From contig JAEUJM010000013.1 in assembly GCA_016794585.1 (NCBI GenBank), positions 186,001 through 250,000 on the forward strand: DNA of 64,000 nt, read 5' to 3'. Origin of the DNA: Acidimicrobiales bacterium (GTDB lineage Bacteria; Actinomycetota; Acidimicrobiia; Acidimicrobiales; DATDAH01). The notes beneath the pieces were generated by a model. That model saw only the letters and a list, made by a program, of their open reading frames with translations. It did not search any database and was not told the origin of the DNA. The translations under genes were made by a program, and so were the position numbers. Shown here piece after piece: positions 51,374 to 59,280 of the stretch; the first letter of the stretch is position 1, and every line of letters begins with the position of its first letter.

Positions 51374-52297
51374 TCAGCCGGCGGCGCCGCCCCAGCTCTC
51401 GTTGACCAGCTCGGCGTCGGGCAGGTCGATCCGGGTGCCGTCGGGTTGCTCGACGACCAGGTCGGTGAGGGTGGCCGTGACCTCGGCGCCGTAGTGGTCG
51501 AAGGCGGGCACAGGGCGTTCGATGGTGATGGTGCCCGCCACGATGGGCAGCGACTCGGCGACGCGACGCTCGGGGGTACCGGGTTGGACGAGGTCGTTGC
51601 ACCAGTTGGCGAAGAGGTGCTCGCCGCGCAGCAGCGTGGCCGTCCACTGGGGGTCGGGCAGGGTGGTGACCGCCGGCGGCCGGCCACCGGCCGGGTCGAT
51701 CTCGAGGGTCACGCCGACGGTCTGCGCAGCGTTCGACCCCTGGAAGCCGCGGCCGCAGGGGTAGGACTCGGTGAGCTCGACGTCGCTGAGGTCCGGGCGA
51801 CGCTGATCGGCGGGCACGAAGCTGTCGACCTGGTAGCCGAGCTCGTCGTCCACGGCCTCGGCGATGCGGTCGGCGTCGAAGCGGAGGACCCGTCCGGTCT
51901 CGGCGTCGTACTCGACGGTGACATCGTCCGAGTCCTCGATCTCGCGCGCGAGGAAGGAGAGGAGCTCATCCATGGTGGCGAAGTCGAGCTCGTCCGCCTC
52001 CCCGAACTCGACGTCGATGGACTCTGTCACGGCCTCGCCGTCCTCGACCCTGACCTCCGCGCTGAGGACGGGGCAGAAGCACAGCCGGGTGAACGACCAC
52101 GTGTAGTCGTCGATCGCCGCCGCCTCCCAGCGGACCCGGGCCGCCTCGAGCCGGGCCGCCTCGTCGCCGGCCCCGTCGATCTCGGGCAGTGTCGACGTCG
52201 ATGACTGGCCCGACGACGACGCCGAGCCGCCGCCGTCCGAGAACGAGCACCCCGCCGCAATGACCAGTAAGAGCACGAGCAACGCGAGCCGACGCAT
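51374..52297 (-). CDS. Lipoprotein with DUF6174-like domain
   Basis: A 307-residue predicted lipoprotein: signal helix MRRLALLVLLLVIAAGC with the lipobox Cys, a Ser-rich linker, then a domain resembling DUF6174 (DDYTWSFTRLCFCPV, and an acidic DELDFATMDELLSFL segment). A second, beta-rich C-terminal part has two Cys (ESYPCGRGFQ, FANWCNDL) that could pair. Function unknown, exported. A GAGG site precedes ATG 52297. Confidence 0.75.
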   Translation of the reverse strand: MRRLALLVLLLVIAAGCSFSDGGGSASSSGQSSTSTLPEIDGAGDEAARLEAARVRWEAAAIDDYTWSFTRLCFCPVLSAEVRVEDGEAVTESIDVEFGEADELDFATMDELLSFLAREIEDSDDVTVEYDAETGRVLRFDADRIAEAVDDELGYQVDSFVPADQRRPDLSDVELTESYPCGRGFQGSNAAQTVGVTLEIDPAGGRPPAVTTLPDPQWTATLLRGEHLFANWCNDLVQPGTPERRVAESLPIVAGTITIERPVPAFDHYGAEVTATLTDLVVEQPDGTRIDLPDAELVNESWGGAAG

Positions 52298-52363
52298 CCT
52301 CGTGAGACGTCGGCGGCCGGGCTTCGAGTTCCCGGCAGAGAACCTCGCCGACGACGTGACCGG

Positions 52364-52795
52364 TCAGGCCCGGGGCGCCGCCGGCGCCGGCGGCCACACG
52401 TCCCGTTCGCGGAGCGCCACGTAGAGCGCATCGGGATGGAAGACCACCTCGCGCACATAGCGGCGCTTGGCCAGCTCAGGGTGGGCGGGGTCGGTGATCA
52501 GTTGAACCGTGCGGTAGGTCACGAGGATGCACCAGGCCTCGTCGGCGGGTGGATCACTGACCAGGCGGGCCGCGATGGAGAGGGCCTCGCGGCGCTTGAT
52601 GCTCTCGAGCCACCGACCGGCGGCGACCGCGACGATCTCCTCGGCCCGGTACTCGTCGTCGGCCTGGCCGGCCCGCTTGCGGGGGCCGGTGGGGAGCACG
52701 GCCCGTCGCCATCGCTCCAACTCGTCGACCGTGCACGCCAGGAGGGCGGCAGCCTCCTCGGCGGAGACGAGCGGTCGACCATCTGCGGTGCTCAC
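52364..52795 (-). CDS. Small protein with MerR-like helix-turn-helix, unknown
   Basis: A 143-residue soluble protein from GTG 52795. The N-terminus (PLVSAEEAAALLACTVDELE, then RWRRAVLPTGPRKR) resembles an excisionase/MerR-type helix-turn-helix. The middle (EIVAVAAGRWLESIKRREAL) is helical, and the C-terminal part (REVVFHPDALYVALRERDVW) beta/alpha. It could be a DNA-binding regulator; the target is unknown. A weak call by motif only. Confidence 0.55.
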   Translation of the reverse strand: MSTADGRPLVSAEEAAALLACTVDELERWRRAVLPTGPRKRAGQADDEYRAEEIVAVAAGRWLESIKRREALSIAARLVSDPPADEAWCILVTYRTVQLITDPAHPELAKRRYVREVVFHPDALYVALRERDVWPPAPAAPRA

Positions 52796-52895
52796 GGGCC
52801 GATCACGCTCATCGAGCGGGTCTCGTTCGAGAGCGAACGCCGATCCGGCGTGGACGGGGTGACCCGCCGACCTGCCCGACGGGCCGACCGCATCA

Positions 52896-53435
52896 TCACG
52901 GCGCCTGCGAGGCGTGGGCGGGGCAGAAGCGCTCGCCCTTCGGGGCGCCGGCGGCGCAGGGCTTGCCCGCCTTGGTGGTCCCCTGGCAGCGGTTCGACGG
53001 TGCCCCGACGGCGCCCGAGTGCGGGCCGCAGAAGTCGCTGCCGGCCATCGCGCCGCCACGACAGCGCGTGCCGTCCGCCTTGATCTTGGCGCACTGCCCG
53101 CCGCTGCCGGATCGTCCGGTCCGCCCCACCGGCTCGGCGGGCACCAGCGTCGTCACGGACGCGCCCGCCGGGTTGGGCGGGTCGTCCTCCGAGTGCGGCG
53201 CCCGGCACTGCACGCAGGTGAAGTCGGGTGTGTCGGACGACACCTGCGCCGCCCGCTTCTTCGCCCGGTTGTCCCACCAACGCACGCCACCACAGCTCGG
53301 GCAGGCGCCGAGACGTTCGCCGTCGGATCGACGGTCGAAGGCGCTCAGCGGCGGCAGCGCCTTCGCCGGAACGTTGTCACGCTGCTTCTCGGAGGCCACG
53401 GGCTCGTGCAGCGGTTCGGCCTTCTTGCGAGCCAT
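52896..53435 (-). CDS. Cys-rich protein with zinc ribbon and two Cys/His knuckles
   Basis: A 179-residue basic protein. After a Lys/Arg-rich N-terminus comes a four-Cys ribbon (CPSCGGVRWW, then FTCVQCRAP). Two tandem C-terminal knuckles follow: QCAKIKADGTRCRGG...FCGPH and RCQGTTKAGKPCAAG...FCPAH, i.e. C-x7-8-C-x9-10-C-x2-H. They look like the short zinc-binding repeats of DUF5763-like proteins. Nucleic-acid binding is plausible but not shown. ATG 53435 lies 6 nt after a TACGCT box; the upstream open frame is not used. Confidence 0.75.
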   Translation of the reverse strand: MARKKAEPLHEPVASEKQRDNVPAKALPPLSAFDRRSDGERLGACPSCGGVRWWDNRAKKRAAQVSSDTPDFTCVQCRAPHSEDDPPNPAGASVTTLVPAEPVGRTGRSGSGGQCAKIKADGTRCRGGAMAGSDFCGPHSGAVGAPSNRCQGTTKAGKPCAAGAPKGERFCPAHASQAP

Positions 53436-53441
53436 CGACGC

Positions 53442-53447
53442 AGCGTA
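53442..53447 (-). promoter_or_regulatory. -10 box TACGCT, leaderless start of the Cys-rich gene
   Basis: TACGCT (minus strand) ends 6 nt before ATG 53435. Confidence 0.45.
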
Positions 53448-53579
53448 GGACCGGCCGGTGCGCACGACGGGCGATCGGCGGGTGTCCTGGCAGGATGGAC
53501 GTGTGCGCCCGTTCACCCACCGGAGGATGACCCCGGCCGGTCCGGGACCCGATCAGGGCCGCCCGGCCACCACCCTCGG

Positions 53580-54095
53580 ATGGTGCCGGCCGTGAGCCCG
53601 GCCGGAGCGGCAAGGCCCAGCCGACCCGTCGTCTACCTCGACGTGGACGGTGCGGTCAGCGCCCTGTCCCCCACCCACGGCTTCGGCGACGGCGTGCCCT
53701 TCGAGCTCTTCGGCGACGTGCTGATCCTGTCGGAGCGTCTGGGGGCCCGGCTCGGCGCGCTCGACGCCGAGCTGCGGTGGCTGACCACCTGGGGCGCCGA
53801 CGCCGATCTCATCGGGTCGGCGATGGACCTGCCCGACCTGCCCGTCGCCGGCCTGCCCCCCATGGACGCCACCGCCGGCGGCCCGTGGAAGTTCGAGGTG
53901 GTGCAGGCCCAAGTGGCGCTCGAGCGCCGGCCCTTCATCTGGATCGACGACGAGGCCATCCCGTCCGACGCCGAGGTGTGGGCCGCGTCGATCGATGTGC
54001 CCTGCCTGCTGATCGAGCCGGACCCCGAGCGGGGGCTCACCCCGGACGAGCTCGACCTGGTCGAGGCCTTCGTGGCCCGGCCGCACACGGCGTAG
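53580..54095 (+). CDS. HAD-like hydrolase family protein
   Basis: A 171-residue protein with a HAD-type motif I, VVYLDVDGAVSAL, in which the first Asp would be the nucleophile. WLTTWGADADL follows as the motif II Thr region, and RPFIWIDDEAIP carries an acidic pair. It resembles small HAD domains of the HAD_SAK_2 kind in RNA-repair proteins, but no partner is seen nearby. ATG 53580 is first; GTG 53583 and 53592 are possible. Phosphatase activity is inferred. Confidence 0.75.
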   Translation: MVPAVSPAGAARPSRPVVYLDVDGAVSALSPTHGFGDGVPFELFGDVLILSERLGARLGALDAELRWLTTWGADADLIGSAMDLPDLPVAGLPPMDATAGGPWKFEVVQAQVALERRPFIWIDDEAIPSDAEVWAASIDVPCLLIEPDPERGLTPDELDLVEAFVARPHTA

Positions 54096-54118
54096 ACCGG
54101 CCCCGGCCCGCTCCGCCT

Positions 54119-54331
54119 TCAGTCCGGGTACGGGTCGGTGTCGTCGGGCTCCTGGAGGAGGTTGATGGCCTTCTCCACCGCCCGGCGGGCGCGGGTGAGG
54201 CGCTTCTCGTCCACGGGCAGCTCATGGCCGCCGGCATCGATGGACTCGCGCAGGCGGATGATGGCCAGGTCGGCCAGCTCCTCGGCGATGCCCTCGAGGC
54301 GGCCACGGATCTCGTCGAATTCACCGGCCAT
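54119..54331 (-). CDS. Small helical protein, unknown
   Basis: A 70-residue acidic protein with two probable helices (EIRGRLEGIAEELADLAI, then RARRAVEKAINLLQ), a coiled-coil-like layout. Its ATG overlaps the glcF 3' end by 11 bases, so it is the last gene of the glycolate oxidase operon. No family recognised; possibly an accessory subunit or unrelated. Confidence 0.65.
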   Translation of the reverse strand: MAGEFDEIRGRLEGIAEELADLAIIRLRESIDAGGHELPVDEKRLTRARRAVEKAINLLQEPDDTDPYPD

Positions 54332-55568
54332 CGGAGCCTTCTTTCGGTCGTGCGTCGGGGAGAGCGTTCGGGAGGAGCGCATCGAGGATCTCCATCGGGT
54401 GGCGGGCATCCACGCCGGCGGCGGCGAGGTGCAGGGCGCACCCGGGGTTGGCGCTGGCCACCACAGGGGCCCCGGCGCGAGTGATGGCCCCCAGCTTGCG
54501 GTCCCGGATGGCCGACGACAACTCCGGCTGCGTCGCCGAGTAGGCCCCACCGGCTCCGCAGCACAGGCCCTCGTCGTCCAGCTCCACCAGCGTGACGTAG
54601 GGCGCCAGCACGTCCCGCACGGCCTGGTGCTGCTTCTGGACGTGGCGCAGGTGGCACGGGTCCTGCACCGCCACCCGGTCGGCCGCAGCCGAGGGACCGG
54701 GCGCCGGCAGGGTGTCGAGTCGACCGGCCAGCCACTCGTGGACGTCGAGCACCCGGGCGCTGAAGGCCGCCGCCTCGGGCGTCCCGAGCAGGTGGCCGTA
54801 GTCCTTCAGCTGCGCCCCGCAGCCCGCCGAGTTCACGAGGATCGGAGCGTCACCGGGGACGGCCGCCATCACCTGCTCGGCCTGCCCGCGGGCGACGTCG
54901 GTCAGACCGGCGTGGGTGGCCAGGGCGCCGCAACAGCCCGCCGCTCCCCCCGTGGGCCGGACGCCGGCACCGGCCGCGCCGAGCACCCGCATCGTGGCGG
55001 CGTGCACCGGGCGCTGCCAGGCGTCCATCACGCACCCGGTGAACAGCCAGACGTCGTCGCCCGTGGCCTCGAGAGGCTCGCGCCTGACGGTCAGCCGGGG
55101 CAGCACCGGCAGCCGCCCGGAAAGCCCCGACCCGGCACCCGGGTCAGCACCCGGCGCCGGCGCCACGGGAAGGAGGCGGAGGCGCTGGGCGACCGCCAGC
55201 AGCGACGACCCCGCCAGCAGGAGGCTGTGGTGGCCGAGCAGTCGGTACCCGAGGCGCCGCCACCAGGGCTGGTAGGGCGTGTCGGCGGCCAGCGCCGCCC
55301 GGGTGCCCTCCATGAGCGCCCCGAACGGCACCGCGGAGGGACAGACCGGCTCGCAGCCCCGGCACTGCACGCAGGTGTCCATGGCCGCGGTGAAGTCCGC
55401 GTCGACCGCCGCCCCCTGCCACTGCACCAGGCGCATCGCGGCGATGCGCCCTCGCGGCGACGCCGCCTCGTCGCCGGTGACCCGGAAGGTCGGGCAGTGC
55501 GGCAGGCACAGCCCGCAGGCGACGCACGTGGCCAGGGCATCGTCGTCGAGACCGAGCGGCCCGCTCAC
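54321..55568 (-). CDS. glcF: Glycolate oxidase iron-sulfur subunit GlcF
   Basis: Electron-transfer subunit of the glycolate dehydrogenase complex. The 415-residue protein has two [4Fe-4S] motifs: CVACGLCLPHCP and CVQCRGCEPVCP. It then carries two CCG domains with GGAAGCCGAL, NSAGCGAQL, EGLCCGAGGAY and SANPGC, typical of GlcF and heterodisulfide-reductase-like proteins. GTG 55568 was chosen as the first start consistent with the family; the longer open frame crosses the hairpin-rich spacer. It passes electrons from GlcD/GlcE, probably to quinone. Confidence 0.92.
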   Translation of the reverse strand: MSGPLGLDDDALATCVACGLCLPHCPTFRVTGDEAASPRGRIAAMRLVQWQGAAVDADFTAAMDTCVQCRGCEPVCPSAVPFGALMEGTRAALAADTPYQPWWRRLGYRLLGHHSLLLAGSSLLAVAQRLRLLPVAPAPGADPGAGSGLSGRLPVLPRLTVRREPLEATGDDVWLFTGCVMDAWQRPVHAATMRVLGAAGAGVRPTGGAAGCCGALATHAGLTDVARGQAEQVMAAVPGDAPILVNSAGCGAQLKDYGHLLGTPEAAAFSARVLDVHEWLAGRLDTLPAPGPSAAADRVAVQDPCHLRHVQKQHQAVRDVLAPYVTLVELDDEGLCCGAGGAYSATQPELSSAIRDRKLGAITRAGAPVVASANPGCALHLAAAGVDARHPMEILDALLPNALPDARPKEGSDGR

Positions 55569-55662
55569 GCCGGACCACCCCCGCGGCACCCGACGGGGGC
55601 TGTCTGGTGCTCGCTCCCGCATCCGATCGGGCTGCGAGCGCGGTCCCGAGGGAGCGTCCCGG

Positions 55663-55781
55663 TTCTCGGAAGCCTCAGGCCGCTCACGGCGGTTCCAAAG
55701 CTCCCAGAACCAGAGCGGCGCGCCGGCCTGTACGTTCTCGGAAGCCTGGATCCGCCGGGACCGGCTTCTCGCTTCCCAGAA
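55663..55781. repeat. Two tandem palindromic units, TTCTCGGAAGC arms
   Basis: Unit 1: TTCTCGGAAGC (55663-55673) with the near-complement GCTCCCAGAA (55700-55709). Unit 2: TTCTCGGAAGC (55735-55745) with GCTTCCCAGAA (55771-55781). Left arms are identical; loop sequences differ. Unit starts are 72 bases apart. Confidence 0.65.
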
Positions 55782-55840
55782 TCGTCGACCCGGCTTCGAA
55801 CCACCACGGTCGATGCCCGTCGGCCCTCGCCCCGCCGAAG

Positions 55841-55881
55841 TCGAGGCAATGGCCCCCGGATTCCGGGGGGCATTGCCTCGA
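55841..55881. repeat. Long near-perfect hairpin between glcE and glcF
   Basis: CGAGGCAATGG... faces ...CATTGCCTCG: arms of about 20 bases with one mismatch and almost no loop (centre GGATTCC). No U-tract, so not a classic terminator; it could attenuate or stabilise the transcript, or be a transposed palindrome. Confidence 0.75.
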
Positions 55882-55929
55882 GAACGGGCACGGTCGTCGG
55901 TGCGACCACGGAACGAGACCCGGCGGGGC

Positions 55930-56844
55930 TCACGCCATCGCCTGCAGGGGTTCACGGCCGGGGTTGAGACGGCCGGTCGGGTCGAGCTCGGCCTTCACCC
56001 GACGGTTCAGCGCCACCACGGCATCGGGCAGCGCCGCCGGCGCCGGTGGGTCCTCGCGGTGGACCAGCCCGGTACCGATCTCGGCCAGGAACGGACCGGC
56101 GACCGTGCGCAGCGCCGCCGCGCCCATCGAGTGACGGTGGGGCGGAAACACCGGCGGCCCGTCCACCGGCGAGAAGCCCAGACCGCCCAGCACCGCCGCC
56201 TCCGCCTCGACGTCCACCTCGTGGCCCTGGAGCCACACCCAGGTGGTGCTGCCGTCCCACAGCACCGCCGCCGGCCGGTACAAGGCGGAACGGACCGACC
56301 ACGGGTCGGCCGCCCCGGCGAACCACCGCGAGCACGGCGGCGCAGGTCGGGTCCGCAGGACGACCTCGCCCAGCAGGCCCAGCGTGCCCAACGACCCGAC
56401 CAGCACCCGGCACAGGTCGTAGCCGCTGACGTTCTTGACCGTGGGGCCGCCGGCCTTCACCAGGCGGCCTTCGGCGGACACGTACCGGGCCTCGAGCAGG
56501 GCGTCACGCACCGGGCCCCACCGCAGCTGGTCCAGCCCGCTGCGTCCCACGGCGAGCACGCCGCCGACGGTCGCGCCGGCGCCATCCGACCCCGACGGCA
56601 GCGCCGTGATCTGCCCGGCCTCCGCGAGCACCCCGTGCAGGGCGGCCACGGGGGTGCCCGCGCCCACCCGCACCGTCATCTCTGCGGGCTCGTACTCGAC
56701 GACTCCCACCGGGGCGGCGACGAGGCGCACGTCGGCGTCCGGCTCACCACCCACGTCCCACGCGGTGCGACCCCCGACGACGGCGACGGGCCCGTCAGCG
56801 CCCACCTCGGACGCGAATGCCTCGAGCGCCGACCGGCCCGTCAT
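55930..56844 (-). CDS. glcE: Glycolate oxidase FAD-binding subunit GlcE
   Basis: A 304-residue FAD-binding type-4 protein, shorter than GlcD. Conserved pieces include MTVRVGAGTPVAALHGVLAE, ITALPSGSDGAGATVGGVLAVG and KAGGPTVKNVSGYDLCRVLVGSLGTLG, the FAD contact region. GlcD, E and F together oxidise glycolate (or lactate-like 2-hydroxyacids) to glyoxylate. ATG 56844 is the family-like start; further upstream the frame is Arg-rich and unlike a real N-terminus. It follows glcD by 142 bases. Confidence 0.9.
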   Translation of the reverse strand: MTGRSALEAFASEVGADGPVAVVGGRTAWDVGGEPDADVRLVAAPVGVVEYEPAEMTVRVGAGTPVAALHGVLAEAGQITALPSGSDGAGATVGGVLAVGRSGLDQLRWGPVRDALLEARYVSAEGRLVKAGGPTVKNVSGYDLCRVLVGSLGTLGLLGEVVLRTRPAPPCSRWFAGAADPWSVRSALYRPAAVLWDGSTTWVWLQGHEVDVEAEAAVLGGLGFSPVDGPPVFPPHRHSMGAAALRTVAGPFLAEIGTGLVHREDPPAPAALPDAVVALNRRVKAELDPTGRLNPGREPLQAMA

Positions 56845-56986
56845 CGCCGACCCCGGTCGAGGGCCCGCCCGCTCACCCCGGCACGAACGACGCCGGCGCC
56901 GGGTCCCGGCCACCGCGCAGCGACGTGCCAGGACGAGTCGGCGCCGCCCCCAGCCGCGAAGGTCCCAACGGCACGGTCCGCCGCCC

Positions 56987-58474
56987 TCACACCCACACCC
57001 CATCGGGGACGTGCTGGAGGTCGGCGCAGCGCGATCCCGCGGGCAGCACCTTGGCCGGATTGGCCAGGCCGTCGGGGTCGAAGGCCGCCCGTAGGCGGGC
57101 CTGGGCGTCGAGGTCGTCGGGGCCGAAGAGCAGGCCCATGAAGTCCCGCTTCTCGAGGCCGATGCCGTGCTCGCCGGACAGGACCCCGCCGGCCGCCAGC
57201 GATGCCGCGACGATCTCGGCGCCGGCGGCGTGGACCCGGTCCAGGGTGCCCGGCACCCGGGCGTCGAAGACCAGGAGCGGGTGCAGGTTCCCGTCGCCGG
57301 CGTGGAAGACGTTCATCACCAGCAGGTCGTGGCGGTCGGCGATGGCGTAGATCTGGGTGAGCACCTCCACCAGCTTCGACCGGGGCACCACCGTGTCGTG
57401 CAGGTAGTAGTTGGGAAGGATGCGGGCCACCGCCCCGAAGGCGGTCTTGCGGCCCTTCCACAGGAGCGCCCGCTCGGCATCGTCGGCCGCGACCCGCACG
57501 GTGCGGGCCCCGTGGGAGCGCACGACCTCGGCCACCAGGGCCGCGTCGGCGGCCACCCCACCCGGCAGGCCGTCCACCTCCACCAGCAGCACCGCGGCGG
57601 CGTCGGTCGGGAAGCCGGCGTGCACGAAGTCCTCGACGGCCCGGGTGATGCGGGCGTCCATCATCTCCAGCGCCGCGGGCACCACCCCGGCCGCGATCAC
57701 CGCACTGACCGCCGCGGCGGCGTCCTCGACGCGGGCGAAGTCCACCAACATGGTCTGCACCGCAGGGGGGTTGGGCGTGAGTCGGACGGCGACCGCGGTG
57801 GCGATGCCGAACGTCCCCTCCGAGCCCACGAACGCCCCCCGCAGGTCGAGGCCGGGCACGTCACCGAGGCCGTCCTGGGGGCCCAGCACGGTGACGGTCG
57901 CATCGGGCAGCACCACCTCGAGCGCGAGCACGTGGGCGCTGGTGACCCCGTAGGCGAGGCAGTGGGGACCGCCGGCGTTGTTGGCCACGTTGCCCCCGAT
58001 CGAGCAGGCCTGCTGGCTCGACGGGTCGGGGGCGAAGTGCACGCCGTGCGCCAGCAACGAGCGTGTCAGGTCGAGGTTGATCACCCCCGGCTCGACCCAC
58101 GCCACCCGCTGGTCCACGTCGACGGACCGGATCGCGTTCATGCGGGTGGTGGAGATCACCACCGCGCCGTCGAGGGGCACCGCGCCCCCGGCCAACCCCG
58201 TGCCCGAGCCGCGCGCCACGAAGGGTCGGCCGTGGCGGCGCGCCACCCGCACACATGCGGCCACGCCGGCGGTGTCGGTCGGGAAGCACACCGCCGCGGC
58301 GACGCCGACGTCGATGGTCGAGGCGTCCCGGGCGTACAGCGCCCGATCGAGGGCGTGGGCGTGCACGGCGTCGGCGCCGATCGCCCGGCGCAGGTCGTCG
58401 ACCAGGCCGGCGTCGGCGTCACCGTCGACGGGGGTCCGGGCGCGCACCGGCCCAGTGTGCCCGACCGCGACCAT
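56987..58474 (-). CDS. glcD: Glycolate oxidase FAD-linked subunit GlcD
   Basis: Catalytic subunit. The 495-residue protein has an FAD-binding domain (CFPTDTAGVAACVRVARRHG, ARGSGTGLAGGAVPLDGAVV, CSIGGNVANNAGGPHCLAYG) and an FAD-linked oxidase C domain (NVFHAGDGNLHPLLVFD, GGVLSGEHGIGLEKRDFM). Substrate is probably glycolate, though D-lactate is possible. ATG 58474 is assumed; GTG 58447 would remove nine residues. First gene of glcD-glcE-glcF, diverging from a Cys-rich gene. Confidence 0.93.
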   Translation of the reverse strand: MVAVGHTGPVRARTPVDGDADAGLVDDLRRAIGADAVHAHALDRALYARDASTIDVGVAAAVCFPTDTAGVAACVRVARRHGRPFVARGSGTGLAGGAVPLDGAVVISTTRMNAIRSVDVDQRVAWVEPGVINLDLTRSLLAHGVHFAPDPSSQQACSIGGNVANNAGGPHCLAYGVTSAHVLALEVVLPDATVTVLGPQDGLGDVPGLDLRGAFVGSEGTFGIATAVAVRLTPNPPAVQTMLVDFARVEDAAAAVSAVIAAGVVPAALEMMDARITRAVEDFVHAGFPTDAAAVLLVEVDGLPGGVAADAALVAEVVRSHGARTVRVAADDAERALLWKGRKTAFGAVARILPNYYLHDTVVPRSKLVEVLTQIYAIADRHDLLVMNVFHAGDGNLHPLLVFDARVPGTLDRVHAAGAEIVAASLAAGGVLSGEHGIGLEKRDFMGLLFGPDDLDAQARLRAAFDPDGLANPAKVLPAGSRCADLQHVPDGVWV

Positions 58475-58481
58475 CGACCGA

Positions 58482-58487
58482 TACGGT
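58482..58487 (+). promoter_or_regulatory. -10 box TACGGT before the 250-aa Cys-rich gene
   Basis: TACGGT ends 8 nt before GTG 58496. The same 21-base spacer must also hold the opposite glcD promoter. Confidence 0.4.
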
Positions 58488-58495
58488 CACGGCCT

Positions 58496-59248
58496 GTGAC
58501 GGCGCCCGACGACCTGCACGAGTGGCTGTCGTTCGAGGCCGACGACGAGCACCGCACGTGGATGTTCGACCTCACGTTCCTCACCAGCAACTGGGACTGC
58601 ATCTTCGGACGCGGCTGTCCCGGGGTGCTCACCGGGCCGGCCGCCGACGCCGAGCAGGGCTGCTGCTCGTACGGCGCCCACTTCACCGGCGACGCCGACC
58701 GGTCCCGGGTCGAGGCCCGCATCGCCGAACTGGGCCCGGACGAGTGGCAGTTCCACGACGAGGCGGCGGCCGCCGGAGGCGCCGTCCACGTCGACGAGGA
58801 GGGCGACACCGTCACCCGCCAGGCCGACGACGCCTGCATCATGCTCAACCGGCCCGGCCACCCCGCCGGCGCCGGCTGCGCCCTCCACCAGGGAGCGGTC
58901 GCCCGGGGCGAGCGGCCCCTCGACTGGAAGCCCGAGGTCTGCTGGCAGCTGCCGCTGCGCCTGGTCGACCACGCCGACGAGCACGGCCACGTCACCTCCA
59001 CCCTGCGGGAGTGGAAGCGGCGGGACTGGGGCGACGGCGGCCAGGAGTTCCACTGGTGGTGCACCGAGGACTCCCTGGCGTTCGTGGGCGAGCGCCCCGT
59101 GTACGTGGCCCTCCGCGACGAGATCGTCGAGATGGTGGGCGAGACGGCCTACCAGCACCTCGTCGACGTGCTCGCCGACCGACGCGACGGGATCGCGCTC
59201 CCCCACCCGGCCCGCAGGCGCACGCCACCACCCTCGGACGCACCCTAA
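58496..59248 (+). CDS. Cys-rich DUF3109-like protein, unknown
   Basis: A 250-residue soluble protein with clustered cysteines: SNWDCIFGRGCPGV, EQGCCSYGAHF, DACIMLN, GCALHQGA and WWCTED. The spacing suggests a bound metal or Fe-S centre, similar in style to DUF3109 and YkgJ-like proteins. Trp-rich segments surround them. No enzymatic role can be assigned. It starts at GTG after a -10-like box. The AAA+ gene begins 32 bases downstream. Confidence 0.65.
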   Translation: MTAPDDLHEWLSFEADDEHRTWMFDLTFLTSNWDCIFGRGCPGVLTGPAADAEQGCCSYGAHFTGDADRSRVEARIAELGPDEWQFHDEAAAAGGAVHVDEEGDTVTRQADDACIMLNRPGHPAGAGCALHQGAVARGERPLDWKPEVCWQLPLRLVDHADEHGHVTSTLREWKRRDWGDGGQEFHWWCTEDSLAFVGERPVYVALRDEIVEMVGETAYQHLVDVLADRRDGIALPHPARRRTPPPSDAP

Positions 59249-59280
59249 GAATCCCGGCCGAAACGGCCGACGAGGAGATC

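Larger units (their letters stand above)
55569..55929. other. Hairpin-rich spacer between glcE and glcF (361 bp)
   Basis: No credible gene. Two related imperfect inverted repeats (55663-55709 and 55735-55781) and one long near-perfect hairpin (55841-55881) fill it. Base composition stays high-GC. Such structure between two subunits of one complex is unusual and could mark an RNA element or a mobile palindromic unit. Confidence 0.6.

Noticed and set aside
55780-55800. tRNA-like sequence near GGCTTCGAACC
   Set aside because: No acceptor or anticodon stem fits around it; part of the palindromic spacer.
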